A DNA stretch of 64,000 bases. Source: Histoplasma ohiense (taxonomy: Eukaryota; Ascomycota; Eurotiomycetes; Onygenales; Ajellomycetaceae). Position 1 is the stretch's first letter; each line of letters opens with the position of its first letter. Shown piece after piece: positions 1 through 11,865 of this stretch. The notes under the pieces are model-generated. The model made no database searches. It was not told where the DNA came from and was given only the letters and a program-made list of their open reading frames with translations. The position numbers and the translations under genes are program-made. The stretch covers positions 248,001 to 312,000 of the forward strand of contig JAEVHH010000006.1 of assembly GCA_017607445.1 (NCBI GenBank), written 5' to 3'.

Positions 1-1562
1 TCGAAGACTTAAAAAGCAAAGGCGATTTTGCAAACGTTGCAGAAAGTTGGCGGCTTAGAGACTGGTTAGTCAGTCGGCAGCGATACTGGGGAACACCCAT
101 CCCTATTATCCATTGTGATTCATGTGGCCCAGTTCCTGTTCCCCAGGATCACCTCCCTGTCGAGCTTCCGGTCATCGAAGGTGCTGGCCTTAGAGGTAGT
201 CAAGGGAATCCGCTTGAGTCCGCGGAAGAATGGCTTTACGTCCCTTGCCCTAGCTGTGGAAAGGCTGCTCGAAGGGATACTGACACAATGGACACTTTCG
301 TTGATTCCTCATGGTACTTCCTGAGATTCCTTGACCCGGCGAACGAAACAGCACCGTTTTCTCCATCCCATGTTCATCCAGTCGATATTTATATCGGAGG
401 TATTGAGCATGCAATCCTTCATCTACTATACGCGCGGTTTGTATATAAATTTTTAGCTACTTCCGCTTTGTTTCCCAAAGAGTTACCTGGGTCTACAGGA
501 GTTGCGGAGCCTTTCGTTAAACTTCTGTCACAAGGAATGGTTCATGGTAGGACATATTCCGACCCATCTACAGGCCGCTTTCTACGGCCGTTTGAAGTTG
601 ACATATCCAACCCCGATGCCCCCTTAATTAAAAACACTCGGACTGTCCCAAATATATCATTTGAAAAAATGTCGAAAAGTAAATACAACGGAGTGGACCC
701 GACCACTTGCATCAATACCTATGGTTCTGATGCTGTTCGCGCACACATGTTATTTTCTGCCCCTGTTAGCGAAGTTCTTGAGTGGGATGAATCTAAAATA
801 GTCGGCATGGAGCGGTGGTTCAACCGGCTATGGCGCGTTGTATTAGATTCGCGTGTTTCATTGGAAGGTTTTTCGTCCTTGAGCGCTGAATCTTTCAAAC
901 TAATAAACGACGTCAGACTTCCAGATTTAAGTACGGTATCTGATGATGAGGCCACCATCCTCCTTGCAGCACACGATACTATTACATCTGTTTCCCACTG
1001 TCTCGACGGGATGCCTTACGGCCTAAACACCGTGATATCCGACCTAACCAAATTCACAAATTCGCTGGCATCATCATCACTACCAACAACGACTCCATCT
1101 CCAAGTTCGCAAGCTATTCTCTACATTGCATTATCATCTCTCCTCCGACTTCTAGCTCCTATAACACCAGCGCTAGCCTCGGAATGCTGGGAACATCTCC
1201 ATAGCCCAATCCGACACTCCTCGACTACATCTTCACCGCCCCGGACAGTACCATCTATTTTTTCGTCGCCCTGGCCCGATCCACTCCTCTCATCACGCGA
1301 CGTTCAAGCACTCCGCGCTCGCGTCGGCAAAACCGTCGCGGTGCAAATAAATGGAAAACTTCGCTTCAGCACAACTATACCGTCGCTGCCGAGCGGTGAA
1401 TCTGTGCCGACAAAGACGTCAGATGATGAACAATCCTGGATTTTGTTGCATCTCCTAGAAACAACCGAGGGCAAATTATGGCTGAAGGAGAGGCATGACT
1501 GGGAGAAGAGAAAGCGAGTTATTGTCGCACGTGGCGGAAAAGTTGTCAATGTGGTGTTTTGA
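1..1562 (+). CDS. NAM2: Mitochondrial leucyl-tRNA synthetase, C-terminal part (5' truncated by window edge)
   Basis: Class I aminoacyl-tRNA synthetase charging mitochondrial tRNA-Leu. The frame is open from base 3, so the gene begins upstream of the window; 519 codons plus stop are visible without introns. Seen: a bacterial/mitochondrial-type catalytic block with RLRDWLVSRQRYWGTPIP, two C-x2-C pairs (CDSCG, CPSCG) that could bind zinc, the MDTFVDSSWYFLRF segment, the KMSKSKYNGVDP signature loop near base 668, then the helical anticodon-binding domain and a short C-terminal domain ending VVNVVF. The cytosolic archaeal-type enzyme looks quite different, which is why the mitochondrial form is chosen. 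The HIGH motif and editing domain would lie outside the window. Confidence is high for identity; the exact gene name follows the yeast orthologue. Confidence 0.95.
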   Translation, partial: EDLKSKGDFANVAESWRLRDWLVSRQRYWGTPIPIIHCDSCGPVPVPQDHLPVELPVIEGAGLRGSQGNPLESAEEWLYVPCPSCGKAARRDTDTMDTFVDSSWYFLRFLDPANETAPFSPSHVHPVDIYIGGIEHAILHLLYARFVYKFLATSALFPKELPGSTGVAEPFVKLLSQGMVHGRTYSDPSTGRFLRPFEVDISNPDAPLIKNTRTVPNISFEKMSKSKYNGVDPTTCINTYGSDAVRAHMLFSAPVSEVLEWDESKIVGMERWFNRLWRVVLDSRVSLEGFSSLSAESFKLINDVRLPDLSTVSDDEATILLAAHDTITSVSHCLDGMPYGLNTVISDLTKFTNSLASSSLPTTTPSPSSQAILYIALSSLLRLLAPITPALASECWEHLHSPIRHSSTTSSPPRTVPSIFSSPWPDPLLSSRDVQALRARVGKTVAVQINGKLRFSTTIPSLPSGESVPTKTSDDEQSWILLHLLETTEGKLWLKERHDWEKRKRVIVARGGKVVNVVF

Positions 1563-3251
1563 GTGGCAGTATTTGGGTTGATTTTGCCTCGTGACGACGG
1601 CTGTTTGCGGACTGAGAGTAGAAGAATCAAAGTTGATCTCTTCGTTTTTTTTTTTTTTTTTTGGAAGTGCTTTCCTGAAGACCAGGGATTGACAGGTTTG
1701 GATAACGCCTAATTGAATGGTTGTGTTGTTCAAGAGATTTGTATATTATGATTCCTTTTCTTTGGGGATGGGGGACTGGCTTCCCACTTTTCTTTTCTTC
1801 ATCTCATGTATAGTCGACTACCCATGTAGATAATAGACCTATTTATTCCATATGAACCTTTTCTTCCTCTTTCACCACTACGGGCGAAATCCACTCTAAC
1901 AAATCAACGCTCTAGACTGGGTGCGCTGCGCACTAAACCCCGTATAATCCAGGCTGCGTCTGCGTTCCGTGACGCAGAACCATCCACCAAACCGGGAAGA
2001 TGAGCGGAGTAGTTGTCACCTGCCTCGGAAGATTGCAAAAACCATATGCCGAAATTTGGGAGCGGACATGAAAGAAAGTTACGCTTGAGGGAGGGGGCCT
2101 GTTTCGAATCAACATGGTCCTGCGTGAAGAAACTGGATTTTACGGGTACATGCTGTTTCTTGCCTCTTTCACTTCCCTCCACATAATGAAACAACCATTT
2201 GTAGATATGAGGTGTAGTATAAGACACGATTGATGAAAATCCGGTATCGGTGTTAATAATTGCGTAGATGGCTGGTGAATTGTAGAGAGAAACAAACTGT
2301 ACTATTTACGTTACACTTTTTGCATTCTCCAGGAATCGGGTAACTTGAAAATCCTAACAGGCAGGTCGGCTAATATAACTATAAGGGAATCCAAAAACCG
2401 AACGTACACCACTTACTTGTAACAAATTCACTAAGGCAATATTGTCGAAAACAATTGTAGCCCTTTTCTCACTACCTGCGCTTGCCAATTTCATTTTCCA
2501 CCTCAGGGTTGTTAGGAGAACATAGGAGTTGGGTTCAAGGATTGAAAGTTCACACGAGATACGAGGACAACGGGAGGGGGTTTCAGTGGGGTAAATCGCG
2601 AAGGGAAATAGATAAAGTCATGAGCATAGGGGATTTATTCTATGATACATAATACATGAGGGAAGGAGACGACTAGAGGGTTTTGTACATGTGCATACGT
2701 AAGGGAAGGGGGTATTTTGCCAGCGGGTTCGGTATCTCACACGAATGACTTCTGTCTCTGGATGGTGCGAAAGGTGAAAGGGGCGAAAGGGGTGCGGGTG
2801 AGGTGTTAAAAAATACATACGTTCACAAAGGGACACAAGGCAGAGACATAGGAAAAACAAAAGTATGGTGATAACGTTCACTTGAGATATGTCGTTGCCG
2901 TCTTCTATTCATGGAAACGTTTGAACTGATCACCCGCCAAACAAAAGGACTGAAGGTAAGTCAACAGGATAAATAGTTAAAGTCTGCAGTGCTTCCCTTG
3001 TATAGACGAACCCACGCAAATGGCGGTCCGCTAGTGAGTAGGGGAGACGATATCACGGATGTAGAACATGCGGCATGGTCTGGAAAGACCAGTCCATTTT
3101 AGACGCCTCTGGCAAGGTAAGGTCAACGGGTGGACAATCCGGTTGTGCCGATGAAGGAATTGCAGGATACCTAGTTAGAGATTTCAAACTTTGCCCATGA
3201 TTTGGATTGTGCCAACGGAGGGGTAGCGTTCGTGACTTCGTTAAACGCACA
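1563..3251. other. Intergenic, convergent gene ends; no gene seen
   Basis: Lies between the stop of the LeuRS gene and the stop of the minus-strand receptor gene, so it should hold both 3' UTRs. A T17 run occurs near 1645. The ORFs here are short and show no family features. Confidence 0.6.
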
Positions 3252-5372
3252 TTAAATCCAATGAGCAGGTTGTTTGAAGGTTTTGTTTGGTAGAAGGGAT
3301 AAGGGGCTGGGAAGTGGCCAGGAAGATTGGGTTGGAGTCGGATACATTGAGGTAGATTGAGCCAAAGGAGATGACGTCTCGTTTGGGGTGATTTTGACAC
3401 CCTTCAAAACCACTGGTGGGGTGGGTGGAAGGTCAACTTCCATGCCGGTTGGTTGGGCACGCATTTTCCTTATGGGGCTCAATCGGCGAGAATATGGAGG
3501 GTCAATTTCCAATCCTGGAGGATTTTGCCTCAAGGGTGATATTCTATTAAGGTAACCACCACTTTGGCTTATAGAAGGAGTGGTTAGCAGGTTAGCTAAG
3601 GGTTTTAGGTTCATATGTGAATCTTTAAAACGCGAGGATCTTGGAGTGTGGTTTTCAGCAGACGGATAAATGGACGTTTCTTCTGTTGGAGTCGGAGAAA
3701 TTCCTAAACTTATTGTTGACGAGTTGTGGCTTTGAAAGTGGGCCGGCATCGCAATGTTGCTCAGCCTAAGACCTATTTGAACTGTGGCTGCACTAACTTC
3801 CGAGGAGAAACGTCGATGACGGGTATAAGATGGTCGAGGAGGAGCTAACATGTCTTCTCGACTATCATAGAAGTTTAGAACGGATGGCTTTGTGATACGG
3901 GGGGAATCTCTGGTGGGGAAAAGAGAATAGCTAGACGGTTTTCGGGAATGAAGGGCTGGTGGGCGTGGTATAGAGATCGGGTTGAATGGAAGGCGTTTAA
4001 AACTCCTCGTTTTCTGTAGCCGCTCGTCTTTGAGGTCGTCCTCGTCGCTAGAGAGATGGTTTGTTTTCTCAAAGTACGATTCGTGCCATTTCTCAGCAAC
4101 AATAGGTTGTTTGACTTGTGTTGCCAGAGCAAGATCTGTTGAGCCGAACCCGTTTGGAAGATCTTTCGACCATGCGGAGTCTCCTGGGCCGATCATCATG
4201 TTCCTTCCATTTGCGCGGAGGAGAAGGTAAATAAATGCATAAACTACACCAAATAGATTCAAAGCTATGGAACCCATCACCAGCGAAGAACTGCTCGCTC
4301 TGCGCAAAAATGCACCCTGTACCCAGAAAGGGAGGACGAGAGTCTTTATGTCGTCAGCCAAGTCGGTCAAAACTTATGAGGAGCGAAACTCTTTTGAGCA
4401 CTTACAAAGAGGATGACGGTGCCAGCCAGGTAATACACAATACTACTTGTGGCAATCCTATCCTTCACGTCAAGCTGCGCAGTTCTTTTTAGTCTCATTG
4501 ATAAAATAGTCCCATTCACGACCATTAAGACGATCAGACTTATTGTCAAGGCCAGACCGATATCAGACCAGAGCATAGCCCAGTGTAACAGAGTTGCCAA
4601 GCACCTGTCCCTTTTCTGCTCCCTGATTTTCGAAGGTATCCATGTCAAAAGAAGCATGAAAGCTACAATCGCCCAGCAAATAAGGGAGTGCCAACGCCGT
4701 GTAGCCGCAAATTGAGGGGATCTGAAACTCCGGTATACTGCGTCCGAAGTAAAAGCTAAAACGACGTAGCCGATAATCCACACAGCTTCAATGCAGAGAA
4801 TTAGCCATGTGCGAACACCCTTCCGGAACAACAATAGTTACCTGTCCAAGTAATTTGTGACGAAACTAAGCATCCGTTCGCAAATGAGTGTTCGAGCCCA
4901 GTGCTCTGAACGCCTATCAATATCGAACTTTGCAAAATAGACGCAAGAGAAAGCATTAGGGGAAGGGTATTGGCGGGGGGCACATGACGTAAAAAGTCGA
5001 ATCGTCTCCTAAATAATAGCGTAAGTATAATTAATTTATAGGGAGGGGATTGGGCATTAGAGTTGCTAACCTCGTATGCGGTCGTCGATAAATTCTTCTT
5101 GACAATTTCCAGCTGCCGTACATAACGCTCAATATCACGAAAGTCGAGGCAGTCACACTGAATGCGGCTGTTATGATGATAGAGGAGCGATTTTGAAGAT
5201 TTAGTTTCAAGAATATGAGGGTAACCAAGTGGCTAGCCGCAATATTGCTTCTCCCATGCCCTCTGCCAGAATGGGTTCCATTGCTGAATTGGTTCATCGC
5301 ATTTCCAAACCCTTCTCTGAACCCATTTCTAAACTGATGGTGTTCATCGCCGGAATATACTGGCTGGCCCAT
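3252..5372 (-). CDS. Seven-transmembrane GPCR-like receptor
   Basis: Putative plasma-membrane G-protein-coupled receptor of a fungal class; ligand unknown. Minus-strand exons 5372-5071, 5008-4842, 4785-4406 and 4343-3252 give 646 aa with all phases consistent (introns 62, 56 and 62 nt). Seven hydrophobic segments can be picked out in order: SIIITAAFSVTASTFVIL, NTLPLMLSLASIL, TAVWIIGYVVLAF, HSLICWAIVAFMLLLTW, LALTISLIVLMVVN, SSIVYYLAGTVILF and IALNLFGVVYAFIYLLL. A glycine/asparagine-rich N-terminus of about 55 residues with an NGT sequon precedes them. A cytoplasmic tail of roughly 320 residues, rich in Ser, Pro and basic residues, follows. Start chosen at MGQPVYSGDE; a 5' UTR intron ending just upstream (ttttag) is possible. 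The class assignment is inference; a non-GPCR 7-TM protein cannot be excluded. Confidence 0.7.
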
Positions 5373-6826
5373 GCCAAGGGATCGGTACGAGCCTAAAACC
5401 GTTCGAGAGAGAGATTTAAAATATGGATACCACAAAATGTGTGCAGTCGTGACGACGCAAGGTAGGAGAGAGTAAAGAAGAAAGGTAGGCAGAATTAAGA
5501 ACGAGAAATGAAATGGAACAGTGCGGGCTCAGTTAGGGGAAATTCAATCAAAATTGCGGGGTGAGATTGCCACAGCCTTCTCACGACAGTGGTCTGTCAT
5601 GGAATATATTTCAGGAGGAGTCCTGCCCTTCCTGATCATAGTGAGATAAAGAGAAATCTGTAAAAGAAAATAGGGAACAGAAGTGGACACATCGAGTAGG
5701 AGGGGGATATGACAGCTCTTCTCCAACACTGAGGTGCCACCAGGCAAACATGGCGGATATCAGCCACTCCGGTGGGCGCGGAGGCTTTGGACACCGTGAT
5801 GATCAATGGCATTCCTCAAGCATTCACAGTTTCAGCACCAGTCCTCCTAGGAGAGCAATCATTCCAAAATATACCAAAGGAGGACTTTGTCAGGGGCAAA
5901 TCCAGCCAACAGGATCTAAGCGAGGTGGCCCGCGAAACCTCGAATCTAGCCACACTCGACATGTTGGGAATGGTGGAAACCAGAATGGATCCTCTGGTGC
6001 TCTAGAGAATACTCCATTGCCTATGCGGGCGGACGGCAAAGTTCTTGGTAAAGCAGAATTGTTCGAAAGTTCATGCTGGATGAAACCGAAGCTGTGTGAA
6101 GTTACGGTTGGCTCTTAGCTTGAATCGGAAAGCTTCCCCAGTCAGCCTCGAAGTTAGTGTTAACTGGTTAATTGGACTCGAACGCCAGAAATATAGATAT
6201 GTAAATTCCAAACAACGCAAACAGAAGCAGCAAGCGAAAGGCTTGAAGATTGGTTACCAGGATCGCAAGTTCATTTGTGAACATTCTATGCTGTGTATGT
6301 GAAGAGATATTTTCCACTGTGAGGTGAGAGAAGGGAAATGGTGCAATATATCTAAAGGTTAGGTAGGGCTTGACCTGAATGAAGACTGGACAACCATTGC
6401 AAGAGGTGAGCGGCTAGCAATATAAATATTACCACGATTGCTTCAATGTACTCGTAGCTAATCCCGTGCGGCGAATCTGATGCTATAGCTTCCACAACTA
6501 ACTTACCGTCCCACGTATTTTTAGTATAATCTGGATGGGCGAGGGTGAGCGAGAACGAGGTCTAAGATATTGAAACCGGATTCATTAAACCTTCGAAGTT
6601 ATATATATACAATAGGTTTACACCTCCCATCTTGTATGTCCGCCTGTCCCATCCTTTCCATCATGGGAATATCCATCCAACAGTAGTGGGTATCTATTTC
6701 CGCATGTGTCCACGTCCACAAAACTAAAATAACAGACTGCAACCCCCCCCCCCCCCAAAAAACAAAAAAAAAAAAAAAAAAGTTGCAAAGTAACTCATCG
6801 TAAATCATCCCCAACTAGACACGCCC
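5373..6826. other. Upstream region of the receptor gene; two overlapping ORFs of unclear status
   Basis: Between two minus-strand genes. On the plus strand two ORFs overlap in different frames: 5750-6118 (122 codons, starting MADISHSGGRGGFGH) and the region 5772-6005, whose composition looks more protein-like (IPQAFTVSAPVLLGEQSF). Neither has a clear partner exon or a recognised family. A C14 then A-rich run lies at 6747-6780. No gene is called. Confidence 0.4.
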
Positions 6827-7383
6827 TTACCAGGATGTACCACTACGAAATACGTTCGCTGGCCTCTGCATCTCCATATTGCTTCGCTGCGCTTGGCCCG
6901 TATCCGAATTCGGCTCTCGCGGTGTATACGCTGGCGGCGGTTGATCTACTTCGACAGCGGAGGGAGAGGTGTCAGTTTCCATGACTTTCCGCCTTTTACG
7001 ACGCACAAAGCATCCCAAGCATCTACGTGGGGTGTGCGTAATGTCAGCGCGGACATCGCAAAGGGCAATATATAGGAAGTTAACGAATTGGGGTTCAAGG
7101 AGAAGGCCAGCAACACGTACACAATCAACACCAATAATCCGATGAACACACCTACGAGTGGCCCAAGGATGTCTTTGCCGGGACAGTAGTGACTGCGGCC
7201 AAACTTGTCTCTGCATCTGTGTGGTTGTTATGCTGTTAGATGTAGAAATGTTTGCCATGCTGATTGGGGGTGTTTCGAAAAGATGGAGAGGGCAGGGAGG
7301 GGTTCATGTATATTATACCTTCTGGCAGTTTGTCGGGGATATGTGAAGGAAGTTGAAGATGGTGTGGACCAATAGTCATCCAT
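6827..7383 (-). CDS. Small single-pass membrane protein with PPxY motif (Rcr-like)
   Basis: Three minus-strand exons, 7383-7319, 7216-7121 and 7022-6827, join in phase to give 118 aa. Layout: a short Ser/Thr-rich N-terminus, a Cys-containing segment (CRDKFGRSHYCPG), one transmembrane helix (ILGPLVGVFIGLLVLIV), a Cys and basic stop-transfer stretch (CLGCFVRRKRRKV), then an acidic/polar tail with VDQPPPAYTP. PPAY is a PY motif of the kind bound by WW domains of Rsp5/Nedd4 ubiquitin ligases. Yeast Rcr1/Rcr2 (Congo red resistance, trafficking of plasma-membrane proteins) share the plan of one helix, a basic stretch and PY motifs, so an Rcr-like adaptor role is suggested by architecture only. Donors gtataa and gtacgt and acceptors cacag and cgtag support the model. 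Confidence 0.6.
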
Positions 7384-8618
7384 ACTGGCGATATTCTTTT
7401 TCAAAAATGCGTCCCTTTTAAACGGGGGATAATAGCCCGCCGGGAATGTGGGGACAACCTTGTCGTAATATAATCGCAGCGCTTTTATACGCAATTCTCT
7501 CGCCGCGGAAATTCAAGCGCAACCCAGCTCAATTGTGTCATTGGTGTAAAGCTTCGCCTTGGCCCCATTCCCCGTATACAACAAACCAAGGTCGAGATAC
7601 ATCCGTCTCGGGGATATATCACCGGCGAGAGTGCTCTTGTCAGGCTGGGTATGTCTTCTTGGAATGCGAGCCAAGTCGGGCGATATCATGGCTGTACGCC
7701 GTGCCAGCGAGTCAGCGTTTGCAGAATTCAAAAAGTGGATATGTTTCCCGGGACGATAATACGAGTTGTCCCTCGTCTGATTTAACTAACTGCGTAGAGA
7801 GATCTACGCCCTACCTGGAACATTGACAAGCGCTGCTGATTTTTGCGAGAGTCGAACATGTCTTGAAGGTCACCACGGAAAGTTCAAGATGACAACTTTC
7901 TTCCGTGCAGTTGTTGGTTATGAACCACGTTCCTCTCAAAACGTGAAGGATGAGAGAAGAAAATATCAGGTGATATTTAGATAGACACAGTTGGGCCCCC
8001 ACCTGTCTCTTTTCCAGAATAAATAGAATGACTCTGTTAAAAAATTGCAAGAGGAATCTTGCTGCGATGACTTCGTTCGAAATTTTTATTTATCCACAAA
8101 GTTGGTCGACCACCTATCGACTACTAACAGTAGTTTCTATAGGCGGCGTAAAACACAATATAGGCATGAAGGGGACGGTTACGAGCAAAAGTCTGGGCTT
8201 GAGCTGTAACTAATTTTGGTCTAGGGCTTTCGAAGCACTTGGCTGAGGCCGGTGGTAGTTACTAGTCAATAAGGATGGCTGTGATGAGTGAGATATTAGT
8301 TTTTCCTTTTTTTGAAATGAAAACTTCCAGGAAATCAAATCGAACCGGTGGAACGTTATAACTATACATAAACGACCAGGAGAGATAACATACAAGATAG
8401 GTAGGTAGGTACAGTATACATTGATTGAAGTAGGGATAGCTGTATTTTATGTTATTTTCCCTCCCCTTTCAACTTCTTACGTCGCGTATCATGACATGAG
8501 TTAGTTAACTCAACTAGTTGTTTAAAAGAAAGAAGGAGAGGGGACCCAGACAGCATCACCCTCCACATCTACCCCTGTGTAAAGCCCCTCAAAAATAAAG
8601 CCCCAACATAAAACACCC
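7384..8618. other. Intergenic; no gene seen
   Basis: Holds the promoter side of the PPxY membrane protein and the 3' side of formate dehydrogenase. Short ORFs only. A TAGG microsatellite is present near 8399. Confidence 0.55.
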
Positions 8619-10166
8619 CTACTTCCTCTGCCCATACGACTTCGTGGCATAATCGCCCGCATGCACAATCAAATCCTCCGGCCTATAATCATACTTTCCG
8701 GAGAAGTACGACTCGAGAATCGCCTTCGTGCCCGCCGCATAGCGCACCTGCGCATCGATGGAGCTGCCGGACATGTGCGGGACCATAGCGTTCCCGCCAC
8801 CCCAGGGGCCCTGCGCGTAGCGCAGTGGATGGTCCTTGGGCGCGGGCTGCGGGAACCACACATCGCCACCGTAGCCGCGCAGGTGGCCTGATTTGATGGC
8901 ATCGGCGACGTCTTCTTTCACGACTATGGCGCCGCGGGCGGTGTTGACGAGCCAGGAGCCTGGTGGGGTGGGGTGAGGGCTGTTAGTTGCTGGAAGTTAT
9001 GCATGTAGTTTTGGGGGATTGGGCATACCCTTCTTCATCTTGGCGATGAGATCCTTGTTAAACAAACCGCGAGTCTTTTCGTGAAGTGGACAGTTGATCG
9101 TAACAACATCGCACTGGGCGAGCATTTCCTCAAGGGTGTCTACACGGCGGCATCCGATCTCCTGTTCCACAGCCGGAGGCAGTGGTTGGTAGTCATAGTA
9201 CAGCAGCTCCTTGCAGTCAAACGGCTTCAGTCTTCGCAGAACGCGTTCACCAATCCGGCCCACGCCAACGGTGCCAACGACTTTATGCTCAATGTCGTAC
9301 TCGTTCTTCGCCACAGCAGCTACGTCCCAGTCTCCGCCCACAACTTGCTCGTGTGCGGGCACAAAGTTGCGGACGAGGACAAGGATAGTCATGAGGACAT
9401 GCTCGGCGACGGAAACGACATTGCATCCCGTCACTTCGGCAACGGTGATGCCGCCGTTTGTCTTGTTGGCCGCGTCCAGATCGACGTGGTCAGACCCAAC
9501 ACCGGCCGTGACGGCAAGTTTTAGGTGCTTAGCTTTAGCCAGGCGGTCTGCAGTCAGGTATCCTGGGTGGAATCTAGAGAGTCTGGTTAGACGAATATGG
9601 ACATAGAGCAAGGCGGGCTAGACAGCCCATATTTATTTGAAATTTAGAGCTCGATGCCGGCCGGTGTTTGAATTTGCAACATACGGAGTAGTGATGATAA
9701 CCTCAGCATCGACGAGCTCCTGGTCGAATTTGGAGTTGGCACCATCTTTGTCCGAGGTGGTTACAAGAGTATGGCCCTTCTCCTCCAGCCACTTCCTCAA
9801 TCCCAGCTCATTCTCGGTGGCTCCGAGCAAGCCAGGCTGGTTCTTCGCATGTCGTCCTCCCTTGAATTCATCAGATTAGAAATGAACAGTTTACATCTTC
9901 CAGGTACAATGATGCGGGCCAAGACTGCAAGCGTAACGTGGGAAATCAGGCTTACATCGTACAAAACTAACAACACTTTGCCCTGAAGTTTAGGACTCGC
10001 AGTTAGTGTTATCACTCTAGTCAATGATGGTAAACGGGGCAATGGCCCGTACGACTGCGTATTGTAGCCAGGGAAAGGAGCAGAAGAGCTACGGGGAAGC
10101 CCGCGGCCCATAAACAAGGGAGGCAGTGCGGGAGAGATGGCGAGGCAAAAAGCGAGAAAATACCAT
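8619..10166 (-). CDS. FDH1: NAD-dependent formate dehydrogenase, with mitochondrial presequence
   Basis: Oxidises formate to CO2 with NAD+ (D-2-hydroxyacid dehydrogenase superfamily). Five exons, 10166-10093, 9995-9956, 9860-9685, 9573-9029 and 8959-8619, give 391 aa, close to the family length. Family blocks in order: KVLLVLYDGG, LGATENELGLRKWLEEKGH, IITTPFHPGYLTADRL (made only by splicing at gtatgt 9684), LAVTAGVGSDHVDL, the Rossmann segment VGTVGVGRIGERVLRRLKPF, INCPLHEKTRGLFN, SWLVNTARGAIVVKEDV and MVPHMSGSSIDAQVRYA, which holds the catalytic His. The first exon begins MVFSRFLPRHLSRTASL, an Arg/Ser-rich, acid-free stretch typical of a mitochondrial targeting signal, so matrix location is inferred. 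The first donor is the weaker gtagct. Aspergillus orthologues are formate-inducible (aciA). Confidence 0.95.
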
Positions 10167-11865
10167 TGTGGCTGCTACAGGGCAGATTTGAAAAACAAGG
10201 TGATCCTTTTTGTTCACTTTATACCACCAACCAGCTTCGATGGAGAAAGATGAGGCGACGTGCTGTTGGGGATAGTTGGTGAGCCGATGTGTATGGAGGA
10301 CACAACTGTGCTTAGTCAGGGCAACCCATACCTTGGGAATGTTTCGAAGTTCAAGTTGCAGGTTCTATCCGTGACAGGACATCGACAGGGCGGGGAGTAT
10401 CAGAAATATCTAGCGCAAAGACACCTGAAGCCTACTAATTTCCTGTATACCCGTATGCTGTATGCAGGAGCGACGAGAGAGACAAAAAGCAAAGAAAACG
10501 AAGCAATCTGGTAGAATGGCCTAGTTTATATAGTCTGCAGCATCCAATTATTATTAGTTCCCCCCGCATATAGCAACGATGCTTCAGGAATTTCAATCAG
10601 GCGCACTGCACTTTATTCCGTCCCTCCCGGGTGCATTTGCAGAGAAACCCTCGCTATCCACGTCAGACATCCAACTATCTCCCCACAGGCATTCAATCAA
10701 CTATAGCCTAGAGGCGATCCCCGTCCCTGTAACACTCTCGCACCCTCCAGAACGTCTGAGAAGAATTCAGGGAGGGGCCCGTGACGCCTGGGCCGGTACC
10801 AGGAATCGATGGGCTCTACTCCAATGCTTAGGTGGGGTTTGATCGTCCGACCCATTGCTCCGAAACAGGGTGATCCATCCATCGAGCCTAGTTGAGGATT
10901 GGATATGGACACTGTCTGCTCCTGGTGAAAAAGGACCGACATACTATCAAAGGAGGGGAAGCATGAATTGTGAACCCAGCCTGTTCTCAGCCTGTTCTTG
11001 GAACGTGCCGACCAGCCAACCAATCGATCACTCAATCAGCTTAGCAAACAACCCCAGCGGTTCACAGACGCCTTCGAGACAGGATACTATCCCCCGTCCG
11101 ATGCAATGCATGGATCCTGTGCCAACAATCGTGTTAGCTCCCCATGATGCTGATTCGCCCCTCCCCCCGCTTTCCTCTCAACGGGCAGCCTGCGCCTCTG
11201 CGCCTCTGCTGGGATGTGGGATGTGAGATGCCCGGTTGGGAAACGGCGCTACGCAGGGCAGGCCGACTCCAATGCCGTCCCGTGTAATGAATTATCAGGT
11301 GTTCCGTGGTCGGCAAACCTATGTTTGACTGTGGAGAGTGGAGAGTCTGCGGTTGATACCGTGTGAGGGGAACTGATTATATAATGCGGGGTACGCGCGG
11401 GGAAACCTTTCCAGCCTTCCAGACCCGCGACCTTTCCTTTTCAGGCAAAGTCGCTCGAATTCGTCCGCACCTCCTATGTTGACATCGAGTACCGTACTCT
11501 GTACCATTGGGCTAAGGGTTTCCCCTCCTCTCCCACGATTTGGTGCACCGATGAACTTGCCGGTATCCACATACAAGCTGGTAGTACATGTACATGTACA
11601 TACATATAAGATTCCTATGTCTAACTCGTAGTCTCGACCATGACGGCAAGCTGCACCCGTATCAACTGGCTCCGCCGATTCAGGTCAAGAGCCCACTGGT
11701 ACAGCTGAGATAGCATAATAGGATCCACAAAGGTTTCTCGTTTGCCAATTGAATTGCACCTTGTGATCTTTCCATTTCTCGATCGGTGTGTGCCTGAGGC
11801 GGGAGCATATACATACTCAGTAATACGCGAATGGATCGGAACCTGGGAGAGAGAACCTCATTGCG
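10167..11865. other. Upstream region of formate dehydrogenase; no gene seen
   Basis: A 1.7 kb GC-moderate spacer with only short unrelated ORFs. It contains a repeated palindromic GTACATGTACATGTACA at 11584-11600. It ends at the SINE insertion site. Confidence 0.55.

Noticed and set aside
4786..4841. A 22-nt intron in the receptor gene ending at ccggaag
   Set aside because: Too short; the later acceptor with a ctaat branch site gives a 56-nt intron in correct phase.
7446..7826. Plus-strand ORF of 126 codons
   Set aside because: No family features and lies in the promoter region of a well-supported minus-strand gene.
10855..11226. Plus-strand ORF of 123 codons upstream of formate dehydrogenase
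   Set aside because: Composition random-like, no conserved motif, no splice continuation.
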